NCBI GenBank assembly: GCA_043228905.1
Contig: JBHGNT010000015.1
Coordinates: 6,138,001 to 6,202,000, forward strand
DNA: 64,000 nt
Origin: Azolla caroliniana
Lineage: Eukaryota; Polypodiophyta
Direction: 5' to 3'
The position numbers and the translations under genes were made by a program. The stretch's first letter is position 1. The number at the start of each line of letters is the position of its first letter. Below are positions 55,602 through 64,000 of this stretch, piece by piece. The notes beneath the pieces were generated by a model. It was not told the DNA's origin and made no database searches. It saw nothing but the letters and a program-made list of their open reading frames with translations.

Positions 55602-57466
55602 CTCAACTCAAGTTGGTTCCTTTCGATTGATGTCCGCTTCAGCTACCACATACTGAATATTCGATCTTGGAGGTCTCATACCTCCCCTATTCTGAAAGCA
55701 AGTTGAAACCATGAATCACACTTTCTTAGGCCTTCGGACTTTGTGCTTTCGTGAACTGCTATCCCCGCTTCAAGCAAACATTGTTGTCGCAATCCAGGGT
55801 GCAGCCTACGACCAAATTTTTGCAAGAAATTAAGGTGCTCGTGATGAAAGAACCTGATGCGCTCTATACATGACATATTTTGTCTATAGTCCTTATCATT
55901 ATTGTGGTTCCATGCTAGCAACTTGGCTTCTTCATGTGTAAGTCTAGCATACACTTTACATTCTGCATATTTGAAGTAGGGGGTAAGAGGATACTCCATG
56001 ACAAGTTGACATCATGCTTCAGCAAAGTGGGATCCTCCAATTACATTGTATGGGCAATCATCTACCGAACTGTACTTGAAGTCTGCTACAATTGGGCACT
56101 GATCTGGGTCTACCATTACTAAGAATGGAAAAATAGTCGCATGTGGATTGATCTTCATTTTGCTTTTTCAATTCTGCACATGCACTAAATGCGGCTCTCT
56201 TATCTCTAGAGCCCGTCGTACCGTTTTTGGATCAATTGGTGGCCTCTGAATAGAGCAAATCGGTAAATGAAACAATTATCTCTTATGGAAAAGCTTTGTC
56301 TTTGCAATATTTTCTCGAATCTGATTTTGTTCGGAGGTGAGGATTCGCAAGGCAATCTGGCCACCGGGAGGAATTGCTTCGAGTTGTGTATCTTCCTCCT
56401 CATCTTCGACGAACTCGACTACTTCGGGCTTGTCCTCGTCAAGTTGTGTTCTGATTTTTCTTGTACTTATTGTGTTCTAATTTTTCTTTTCGGGTAGTCT
56501 TCGGTGGGGTGCTTGCTTGCGCAACCATGAGTTCTCCTTCAATGTACGGGTGCAAAGAGACAATTAAGTTGTTCTTGGTTCAAACATTTTTTTTCAAGGC
56601 TTTGGGGTGGCAGGAGTCTGTTATAAAATTGCCTTCATCAATCTGGACTCTTCGCAACCCCATTGAGCTATCAAAATCAAACAACGGGTTCAATGAGTCA
56701 TTGTCCTCATATTCAACGTTCTTTATTTGCCCGTAGGTGAAGGTCTTTCCCACATGAAGGTTTCCTTCACCTTCGGATTTTGCAAATATGAGGAGCAAAT
56801 CCCCTTCTTCCTCAGAATAGATCAACATCCATTCCACATGGGGGTAGCTCTTGAGGCTAGTATCCCCAGTCTTTCAGTTAATGTCCTCATTGTATTTCTG
56901 ACCAAAGGCTTGGAGGTTCCATCACCTGCCGACTCCATCAAAGTTTTTCGAGATTCTTGCTTATTCACGTTGTCGGCAGGCTTTTTGGTTGGAGAGGAAA
57001 TCTTCAGTTTAAAAGATGGAACCTTTTGACGAGGTTCACTGCAAATAATCGGCAATAACACAATGATATGAAATTATTCTTCGAAAATAAACACTCTAAA
57101 CCTTAAAACAAAGATAAAGTTCATTAAAATTAGTAGAAAAACCTCGAAATTTAATGTAACTTAGTATCCAAAACACTAAAAAAAAGCTAGTAAAATACCA
57201 ATAAAGTTACTATTTTTAGTACAAAAATAATAAAATATTCCCATGTTTTCAATGAGAACTCGATGCAAAAATAAACAAATTTAAAATGGAATCTTTTGGG
57301 AATCTTTAGAGAATCTTAAAAAACAGTTATAAGAAGATACCTGACAATTTTCTTTCCCTGGTTCATGTTGCCGATGTCGACTCGAGTTGACTAGGGAGGT
57401 GAAAACAGAGGGTTTGGGATGGCTATGTGCCTGTGCTCTTGTACTTCTTGAACGCGATAATGACAA
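55602..57466 (-). pseudogene. ParB-like-domain protein, decayed, spliced
   Basis: Exon 1 at 57466-57341 starts MSLSRSRSTRAQ and ends at an AG/GTATCT donor; an acceptor lies at about 57038. Further blocks: PRQKVPSFKLKISSPTKKPA, EWMLIYSEEEGDLLLIFAKS, EDKPEVVEFVEDEEEDTQLE and GGQIALRILTSEQNQ. Next comes PPIDPKTVRRALEIREP, then a ParB-like core MVDPDQCP...YNVIGGSHFAEA. After a TGA follow CKVYARLTHEEAKLLAWNHN and YRQNMSCIERIRFFHHEHLN. At least four in-frame stops break it. The VIGGSH site stands where ParB/sulfiredoxin-like domains have DGNHR. I recall similar proteins, often labelled uncharacterised, in plants and invertebrates, possibly carried by mobile elements. Confidence 0.6.
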
Positions 57467-57608
57467 TGAGAAGATGACTTTCCTTCATATAATTGTTTTT
57501 TATTTATTTTGTTTTTATTTTAAAAAGTATATTTTTAACTGTGACTTATTATAGAATAAAATTTTGAGCTATTTTCGACTCAGTTGAGCTTAGTTTTCCT
57601 TAGTCGAG
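57467..57608. promoter_or_regulatory. Divergent 142-bp spacer between the two decayed genes
   Basis: AT-rich sequence between two start codons pointing away from each other, so possibly a shared bidirectional promoter. No specific motif is recognised. Confidence 0.45.
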
Positions 57609-58789
57609 ATGTCCTCAACCTCGAGTAAAAATTCTCTATTCTCTATTGAGCCTTTTAAATTATCTAATAACTCGTTATTCTCTATCGAGGAATATAACCA
57701 CATAAATAATAAATGGTGCCATGTAGAGTCCAACGATGATGTTGGGCAAAGTTCGAATTCACATTTTTCGATCGAGCCTTTTAGCTTAGGTAGACTACGA
57801 AATAATAAAGTAGTTATAGATCATGAGTATTCTAGTTTATGTAATGTTGACAAGGATTGTGTCAATAAGCCTCTGAATTTTCGAAGAGTTCCTCGACAAG
57901 TGAGTGTTAAAAGATATAATTTTTTGTGTTTAGATCGCCAAATTGCATTTGATATATGCAAGCCATGTTCTGGGAATCTTTGTCTTTCAAATTTTGGAAA
58001 GGAAAACTTGAGGGGGTTGTGACAGAAGTATTTGTCACTTAATGGCAACGAACAAGATACATTCTTGATTTCACATATGCAACTTGTTAAGAACCACACG
58101 ACAGTTTCAAGTTCTCTAGATGTGGAATGTTACCTTTCACTTAGTATGAAGAGTTGTCGAGTAGCTTTCAAGATTTCTTATAGCATTGGTAACATGAGGC
58201 TCCAAAGAATTCAACATCGATTAGTAAAGGGCTCGTGGGTACCTTTCAACAATAAAGAATCTGAATGTAAGGGTCTAATTGGGCAACATGTGGTTAGATG
58301 GATGGTGATATATTTCTCGAAGCAATGTGATGTTATGCCCAGGACTGGAAGATTACATTTGTCATATAACTTCACTCGTCATGAGGTGTACCAAGCGTAT
58401 AAGGATAACATGTTATTAGAAAGTGTCCCTTACATACAATATTGGCATTTTAATTGATAATGAAGATTGAAGTTTAACAATGTGGTCATACCCCGTAAGG
58501 TCTGAATGGGTGTTTGTTCTATATGTGCAAGTTTAAAAAAGCATGGCAAAGTGTGGGACAACAGATGAAGAAGTAAACAATTATAAAAATTTATTAAAAG
58601 AACATCGAGAAAGTCAAGCGTTGGAAAGATCTAAAGTTATGCACCATCGTCAAAAAGCGCTTCAATCACCGGAAAGGTATATGTGCTTGATTATAGATGG
58701 GATGGATCAGAAGAAAACTTGTTTGCCACACTTTCAAAGGTTGCCCAAGGATATTGGAGATGAATGCCTAGTGCAAATGCACTTAGTAG
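57609..58789 (+). pseudogene. DUF7869-like transposon protein, 5' part, broken
   Basis: Open from 57609 (MSSTSSKNSLFSIEP, with a SIEPF / SIEEY repeat) to a TGA at 58020. It continues LSLNGNEQDTFLISHMQLVK and CRVAFKISYSIGNMRLQRIQ to a stop at 58455. Next is VVIPRKV-stop-MGVCSICASLK, then after a shift NNYKNLLKEHRESQALERSK. It ends YMCLIIDGMDQKKTCLPHF and VQMHLV at the hAT2 border. IIDGMDQKKT resembles the first catalytic Asp region of DUF7869-type proteins found in eukaryotic transposons. The family match is from memory. Confidence 0.6.
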
Positions 58790-58810
58790 TAACAATCGGC
58801 AACGGTTCGG
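58790..58810. repeat. hAT2 left terminal inverted repeat
   Basis: Begins TAACAATCGGCAACGGTT. The right copy at 63928-63948 is its inverse with C to T changes beyond position 18. Transposase acts at these ends. Confidence 0.93.
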
Positions 58811-59060
58811 TTCGGTTCGAAAGCCTCAAACCCAAACCGGTTCGAACCGAACCGTTAAGAAAATGTTGTAACCCAAACCAAACTGAACCAAACCACAAAA
58901 CCGTCTAAACCGAAACCATCTAAACCGAAACCGTCTAAACCGAAACCGTCTAAACCGAACCGGTTGCACGAAATTCAAACCTGAACCAAACGGTTCTTGA
59001 AGTACTAGAACCGTTAAACCGTTAAAACCGGTTAAACCGCGGTTTCGCGGTTTGGTTTTG
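58797..59060. repeat. Left subterminal AACCG repeats of hAT2
   Basis: Many copies of AAACCG and GAACCG, including four near-identical TCTAAACCGAAACCG units at about 58913-58960. The right end has the same motif (63797-63935). They are likely transposase-binding arrays, as known for other hAT elements. Confidence 0.85.
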
Positions 59061-59175
59061 GTTTCGGTATGAAACAAATTATTAATGTTTTTTCTCAATG
59101 CATTATGAACTTAACAAGTTATATCAATTGGCCATTATAATGATACATAAAACTTTAAATAAGAACAATTTTCTT

Positions 59176-59303
59176 ATGAGGAAAGTTTCTCATCTGCAAC
59201 GATGAAAATTGCAACAACAAGAGCACCAATAAGTGCACCCATAATTCATTTAATGAAAATTGCAACAAGAGCACCAATAAGTCCACCCATAATCCATTTG
59301 TTG
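59176..59303 (-). pseudogene. Captured VTI1-like v-SNARE exon (membrane anchor), duplicated
   Basis: Reversed, it reads NKWIMGGLIGALVAIFI, then a second copy IMGALIGALVVAIFIVADEK after a stop. This fits the C-terminal transmembrane anchor of plant VTI1 proteins, which follows an RRMxRNKWI segment. A ~52-bp tandem duplication made the second copy. It is separated from the other VTI1 exons by the kinase fragment. Confidence 0.7.
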
Positions 59304-59338
59304 TGACTTATTCTTTGTGTCTAATGAAATCTACAAAA

Positions 59339-59502
59339 CTAGGGATTGTTCGGAACCTTAGCAACAACTTCTTGAGACGGTGTTCCCAGCAAGTCAGTAA
59401 TGAGGTCTAACTTATGTGCAACATTTCTACCAGGAAAGAGTGGTTCTCCTGTCAATAGTTCAACGAATATGCATCCAATGCTCCGCATGTCAACTGCAGT
59501 TG
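59339..59502 (-). pseudogene. Captured MAP-kinase exon fragment
   Basis: Reversed, it reads [20 protein letters not shown], then [20 protein letters not shown] and [12 protein letters not shown] before a stop. This is subdomain IX-X of a plant MAP kinase (usual form DIWSIGCIFAE, LLGTP). The invariant Trp of DxWSxG is Arg here. It starts right after an AG in CTGCAG and carries no other kinase motif. Confidence 0.85.
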
Positions 59503-59664
59503 TGTACTATAATAGCAAGTTGCAACCAAGAGAATATGTAAGGCAAACAAAGACAACACACATAAGTCCATAGAATACTTTAAGAGACCAGACAAGCATT
59601 TTCGTAGTTCATCATAAAAAATGACACATTTACAGGTCATCAGACAAAATAAAACATTCACAGG

Positions 59665-59753
59665 CCTGATGACCTGTAAATCTTCGTGTTATGGATATTA
59701 AAATCTTCTTACTCTTGCCAATGTTGTCATCCACATCACCTGACACCAAGCTA
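59665..59753 (-). pseudogene. Captured VTI1-like v-SNARE exon (end of SNARE motif)
   Basis: Reversed, it reads DVDDNIGKSKKILISITRRF, matching the VDDNIGKSKKVLTxMSRRM stretch that ends the SNARE helix of plant VTI1 proteins. The 5' splice junction looks disturbed by a small insertion. Confidence 0.75.
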
Positions 59754-59961
59754 CAATATCAAAAGCAACATCCTCAAAAATTTAGCATAGATACATCAGA
59801 AAGAATCAAAATATTAAGAGAACAAATTCTTAATTTTAAAGTAATCTAGCTTCTCTAATACTAAAAACCTTGAAATGTAATCATGATTCATGAATAAATC
59901 AACCAGAGAAAATATCTCCATTTAGAGAGTAGCAAAGTAGAAAAACTATATATCATCGTAC

Positions 59962-60100
59962 CTTATCTTGTGCATGAAGGAGTGTTTGTCTCGGTTGATG
60001 GAGATCTTGCAATATGGAAACACCAAGTTCCTCAGTTTCTAGAATAGCCCTCTTGCTTTCTTTAATTTTTTCACTAGATTGATTAAGTCTCTCCAGCATA
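59962..60100 (-). pseudogene. Captured VTI1-like v-SNARE exon (SNARE motif)
   Basis: Reversed, it reads RMLERLNQSSEKIKESKRAI, then LETEELGVSILQDLHQPRQT and LLHAQDK, ending at an AAG/GTACGA donor. Plant VTI1 proteins have ERLxQSSDRIxESRRxMLETEELGVSILQDL here. The frame is open, but the exon lies downstream of the transposase gene and lacks the protein's N-terminal half, so no functional SNARE can be made. Confidence 0.82.
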
Positions 60101-60291
60101 CGAGATAATTTTAAAATGACATCAATATAACAATGGTGGATCCAAGTTAAAACCACCAAATCATGAATAATGAACAAATTTAAGTTCAAATGCCAAACAC
60201 TTAAATTTTAAATTTTAAATATGTCCATCAACAATATGAAAGTATAATGTTTGAAATTAAAAAGAAATATATGGGCAATTAAGCACGTGTT

Positions 60292-62549
60292 CTAACTTCT
60301 AATTTGACTCAACATATAGTCCACTACATCATCCTCCATAGCAATATCTTCCACATCTATATCCAACTTATTATACGCTTCACTAAAGTCTTCAGGTAAT
60401 GAAACATTTGCCTCATTAAGGACATCCAACCATGACCTAATGCACATTTCAGCCTTGAAAGTGCGTGAGTGTAGACGAATTCTATCGTGAAAGTTATCTT
60501 TTGCTTCAGAATTAGCCTCCTCTGAAGGCACTGATGATGTTGGTATTGCTAAATAATCACACGCCAGCTTGTACATTCGAGGTAAAGCAAACCTGGTTTA
60601 GATGTAAACAAACATTTTGAAACTGATTTTGCACAAATTTGATGAAAAATGTTAAATTTATAATTGAGAAATGTGAAGCAAACCTGTTGTTAAACCACCA
60701 TTGAAGTGGATCAATATCTGTTTGTGCTACTACTAGAGGAAATCTCATAAACTGTTCCATTTCTAATTGTGAAGATGTCACTGATTCTTGAGAAGGCTTA
60801 TTGACACCTAAGATTTCCCAAAGATCTTCACGTTTTGTAACATCTCTTTCATGTGTTTCATCATTAGAAGCCGGAACATAAACTACATAATTTTTTTCCA
60901 AGACTTTGTGAACCAAATCAATATCCAAATTCCTCTCAATTGCGTTATTGGATATTGGAACTCTGAAAACATATATGAAGATGAAACACATTACGAAATA
61001 CGTATGAAAAAAATATACCAATCAATTTACTATGTATGAAAAAAGCTATTAATAGAGCAACATACCGTGGATCAAGAAAGGTCGCAATTCGAGAAGGTAT
61101 GGACTTCAACGATTCTTGATATCTTATCAAATATTGTAAACATTTGTCACTAGCTTTTTCTTGCACTTCAATAGTTACCTTACTTGTGTTAGATTCTATT
61201 GATTCCACATCCACTCCCAAATACTTGTTACAATGTGATAACATGCCATTGAAGGCAAGAGAAGCTAGTGAGAGGGTGGGGTACTTTGACCCACTTAAAT
61301 AGGTACAAATTCTAGCAGGTAGAAGAAGCCATTGTTCCATTGCTTGTATGTGGTTCCAATCATCTATAGTAAGCATACTATCAACAAAATCCGTAGCAAT
61401 AATAGAGTCGGCTATAGTGCAACTTAAAACATCTCTAAGTTTCAAGGCTTCTTGGTACATTTCTAAGGTGGAATTCCATCTCGTAATGATATCAAGACAA
61501 GGTGGCTCCCGCTCTCCATGCTCATACATTGATTTAGAATACTTTCTAAATATAGCTCTACGAACTTTACTAGAACGTATGGATACCAAAATATTTCTCA
61601 ACTTCATAGTGGAAGGTGAGATGACCTCTAATGCAGCCTTAATACCAAGTTGAAATACATGAACCATACATCTCAACATATTTGATGAAGGCAAAATATC
61701 ATCCCCATGCATATCATGTAGCAATCTACCCAACTCATTTGATGCCACAATAGCATCACTAGCACCATCAGATGTTACGGATAAGATGTTAGAAGAAATA
61801 CCGAAGGATTTTAAACGCATAAATAAAGCTTGACCACAACGCTTACCTACGCCATCACCAGGAAATACATGGAAGAAATCAATGAGCATAGACATTGGCT
61901 TGGTAGATTCTCTACATACCCAATGTAATGTCATTGGATAAAATCCTTTCAAACTATTATTAGACCACCCATCAAATGTAATTGCAAAACGGGAATCGAG
62001 TGTAGACAAAAAACCTATAACTATTTGACGAATGACAACATACATTTGCCCTATTGATCGTTTTAAAGTACGTGCTAACTTAAGCCTATACCCTGGTAAG
62101 ACATCATGCATGAATTGTTTAAAACCTAAGGACTCAACATGGACATGAGGCAACATTTCTGTGATTATATATTTTGTGACAACGCTATCAATTTTCTTCT
62201 CTAATGTGCGAGTTATTAGAAGCTTGGATGTATCTAAGGGATTTTGGATCATAGACATTGGACTCATACTTGAGGAACTATGTGGCTCAGATGTGCTATT
62301 AATGTGATGTTTTTCTAATAAATGTTTTGTTAGTGTACCCGTGGATGTATTAGTTGACCAAGTACTAGAGCAATGTGAGCATCGATGGCGGGGCACACCA
62401 TTATCTATGATATTTATCGTGTGTCGGTCTGTCCATGAAGTTCGTTGTCTCTTTGATCTTCCTTGAGATGTTTGACTTGTAGAAGCCGAGGACATTGTGT
62501 TTGGGGATGATAGAGTGTGCATTGAAGGGGCATCCACACTTAACTCCAT
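60292..62549 (-). CDS. hAT2 transposase, 687 aa, three exons, intact
   Basis: Exons 62549-61066, 60962-60684 and 60592-60292 total 2064 bp with no stop. Junctions read CACG/GTATGT...TTTCAG/AG, AACAG/GTTTGC and AACCAG/GT. A BED-type finger (CSHC...HLLEKHH) lies near residues 56-80, and the RNase H-like core has FDGWSNNSLKGFYP and TSDGASDAIV, with CMVHVFQL as the C-x2-H motif and RWNST. The C-terminal dimerisation domain has DPLQWWFNNRFALPRMYKLA, YLAIPTSSVPSEEANS. Length and motifs are as in active Ac/Tam3-type transposases. It should excise and insert DNA with 8-bp duplications. Confidence 0.92.
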
Positions 62550-63927
62550 GTTCTATGAGGAATTAGAAAACAGTATCGGACAATGAAGTCATAATTAGTT
62601 GTATAATAAGATGATACATATAAAATCAAGGCCATAGATTACTCAAGATATTTAAGGAGATAGATCTTAACATGGAATATTTATAAGAGAACATAGATCT
62701 TGATTGAAAATAGTACAAAATCCAATGCATATAAGGAATCAAAAGACGTGGATTATGATGCTCCTGAGCATTTGCGGCTTATTCCTAAGCACCTTCCACG
62801 AATCATAAAAAAAGGTTTAAATAATTTATCACATAGATTCAACGAATCATAAAAAAAGATTTGATAATGACATGATAGCGTTGGTTAAAAATAGTGGCTA
62901 TTCATGCCAAATCACCATTGACACCTTTTATCTACCTATCCCACCAGTATGTCTTCTTGATGTACAAGAAATAGGACATGCCAATTGCTGAACGCTTGGC
63001 ATGGTGAGAACATCTTACACGTAGTACAGAAGTCATAAAATAACTATTTCTCACTAACAAATAATTGAAGAGGCAACTCCAAGCTAAACCAACATTTGTA
63101 AAGAAGACCTCTATAGGTTATGTTATCATTGGACGTGCAATCATGCCAAAAACACAAGAAGTGGACCACAATGTTAAACATAAAAGTTGAAAGCAAGACC
63201 ACTCTAAATTGCAGTATGTCATGTTGTCTATAAAGAAGGGAATATACAATGCTTTTTATAGGTTTTGGCAACCAATGACTGTAAGATGAATACAAGGCTT
63301 TTATATTTTAATCGATGTTGTCTTAACACACGAATCCACGATTACAATGGACCACCAAAGATTGTAGAAATACCCTTTGGACCTTCAGAATCGTATTATG
63401 TGGCTCATCCCAATTCTCTAGCTCAAAGAAGTATTTATATGCCTTATATGATGCATTCCACATGAACTATGTTTAGGAAAAATACCTGATTAGTTTGAGC
63501 GCTCACAAACTAGCCTGACCACTGTAGAAGAAGAAGGAGAAGATGATGAAGGAGAGGGAGAAGAACCGCTGCAATCTGTAGAAGAAGGAGAGGGAGATGA
63601 AGGAGAAGCGAAATTAGAATTGAGACTCGTTTGTAGCTACTGTTTGAATAAGAAATAAAAGTAAAAGTAAAAATAGGTATACAAACTAGGTTTTTGAAAA
63701 GCTAGGTTAAATTTGATCACTTTTTCCTAAATTGACATAATTAACCTTCAAAAAATGTGTTGGAGAGAGAAAATTTATAAAAGTATCTCATCAAACCGTT
63801 AAACCATTTAAAACCGTTTAAACCGGAACCGTTAAGCCGATGAGGACTCAAACCGAACCGAACTGAACTTGTGTCCCCCTGAACCGAACCGGTTAAACCG
63901 CGGTTTCTCGGTTCGGTTCGGTTCGAA
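62550..63927 (-). other. 5' region of hAT2
   Basis: No second gene is recognised. It holds a purine-rich tract (about 63520-63600), probably 5' leader or promoter DNA of the transposase, and the right subterminal AACCG repeats (63797-63935). Confidence 0.6.
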
Positions 63928-63948
63928 CCAAACCGTTGCCGATTGTTA
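63928..63948. repeat. hAT2 right terminal inverted repeat
   Basis: Ends AACCGTTGCCGATTGTTA, the inverse of the left end, followed by the CTTAGTAG duplication. Confidence 0.93.
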
Positions 63949-63956
63949 CTTAGTAG

Positions 63957-64000
63957 GTTGTCTTCTATATTGTTAGACAATAAGGCCTCAAGTGTTCCTA
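63957..64000 (+). pseudogene. DUF7869-like transposon protein, continuation after hAT2
   Basis: With one CTTAGTAG copy removed the frame reads HLVGCLLYC, stop, TIRPQVF, continuing the gene interrupted at 58789. It runs off the right edge. Confidence 0.55.

Larger units (their letters stand above)
58790..63948 (-). mobile_element. hAT2: complete hAT transposon carrying captured host exons
   Basis: Terminal inverted repeats TAACAATCGGCAACGGTT at both ends with perfect 8-bp CTTAGTAG duplications at 58782-58789 and 63949-63956. AACCG-rich subterminal repeats lie at 58797-59060 and 63797-63935. Inside are an uninterrupted three-exon transposase (60292-62549) and, between it and the left end, fragments of a VTI1-like v-SNARE gene and a MAP-kinase gene. 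Removing it restores the frame HLVGCLLYC of the split DUF7869-like gene. Confidence 0.95.

Noticed and set aside
63265-63465. 66-codon plus-strand ORF inside hAT2
   Set aside because: Short, unrecognised, and opposite to the transposase gene; no evidence for a second hAT2 gene.

Overview
This is nuclear DNA from a land plant, most likely a flowering plant. The evidence is a spliced, plastid-targeted D27-like carotenoid isomerase gene, plant-type Ty1/copia and hAT families, captured exons of plant-type VTI1 v-SNARE and MAP-kinase genes, and a tRNA-Leu(CAA)-derived repeat. I see no bacterial operons, rRNA genes or CRISPR arrays. All family names come from reading motifs by eye; no search was run.

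Left part (1-41064). This is a tower of nested transposable elements, all lying inside one old Ty1/copia element here called M1 (minus strand). The 5' LTR of M1 is at 40667-41064 and its 3' end lies off the left edge. M1 is cut by four insertions. (a) Copia element B (plus, 3' LTR 6589-7002), whose own gag region adjoins a gag-only LTR element, G-prime (1-2151). (b) C1 (8241-13579), a very young Tnt1-like copia with a full-length polyprotein and nearly identical LTRs. (c) G (14816-18965), a gag-only LTR element carrying a solo LTR (16436-17288). (d) M2 (20135-39643), a sister copy of M1, itself cut by the Ty3/gypsy chromovirus Y (23994-38186). Y in turn contains the copia element C2 (26575-31943) and a decayed hAT transposon, hAT1 (32988-35916). 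Rejoining the pieces restores aligned coding sequence at most junctions, so the order of events can be read.

Middle part (41065-46199). This AT-rich stretch holds small elements: a 517-bp hAT-type MITE, a tRNA-Leu(CAA)/LINE 3'-end chimera, a tandem repeat of about 188 bp made partly of tRNA-Leu halves, and two further MITE candidates.

Gene (46726-52989, minus). A five-exon gene encodes a 268-residue D27-like protein (beta-carotene isomerase / DUF4033 family). Every splice site is GT-AG and the frame is continuous. Its 3.66-kb second intron holds an antisense LINE fragment, and its third intron holds a 235-bp tandem duplication.

Right part (52990-64000). A decayed copia (53300-55124) is cut by an LTR (55125-55589). 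Next come two divergently oriented, decayed coding units: a ParB-like-domain protein (minus, to 57466) and a protein resembling DUF7869-type transposon proteins (plus, from 57609). They may be the two genes of one little-described mobile element. The second is split by hAT2 (58790-63948), a complete hAT transposon with perfect 8-bp target duplications and an intact three-exon, 687-residue transposase. hAT2 also carries captured exon fragments of a VTI1-type v-SNARE gene and a MAP-kinase gene.
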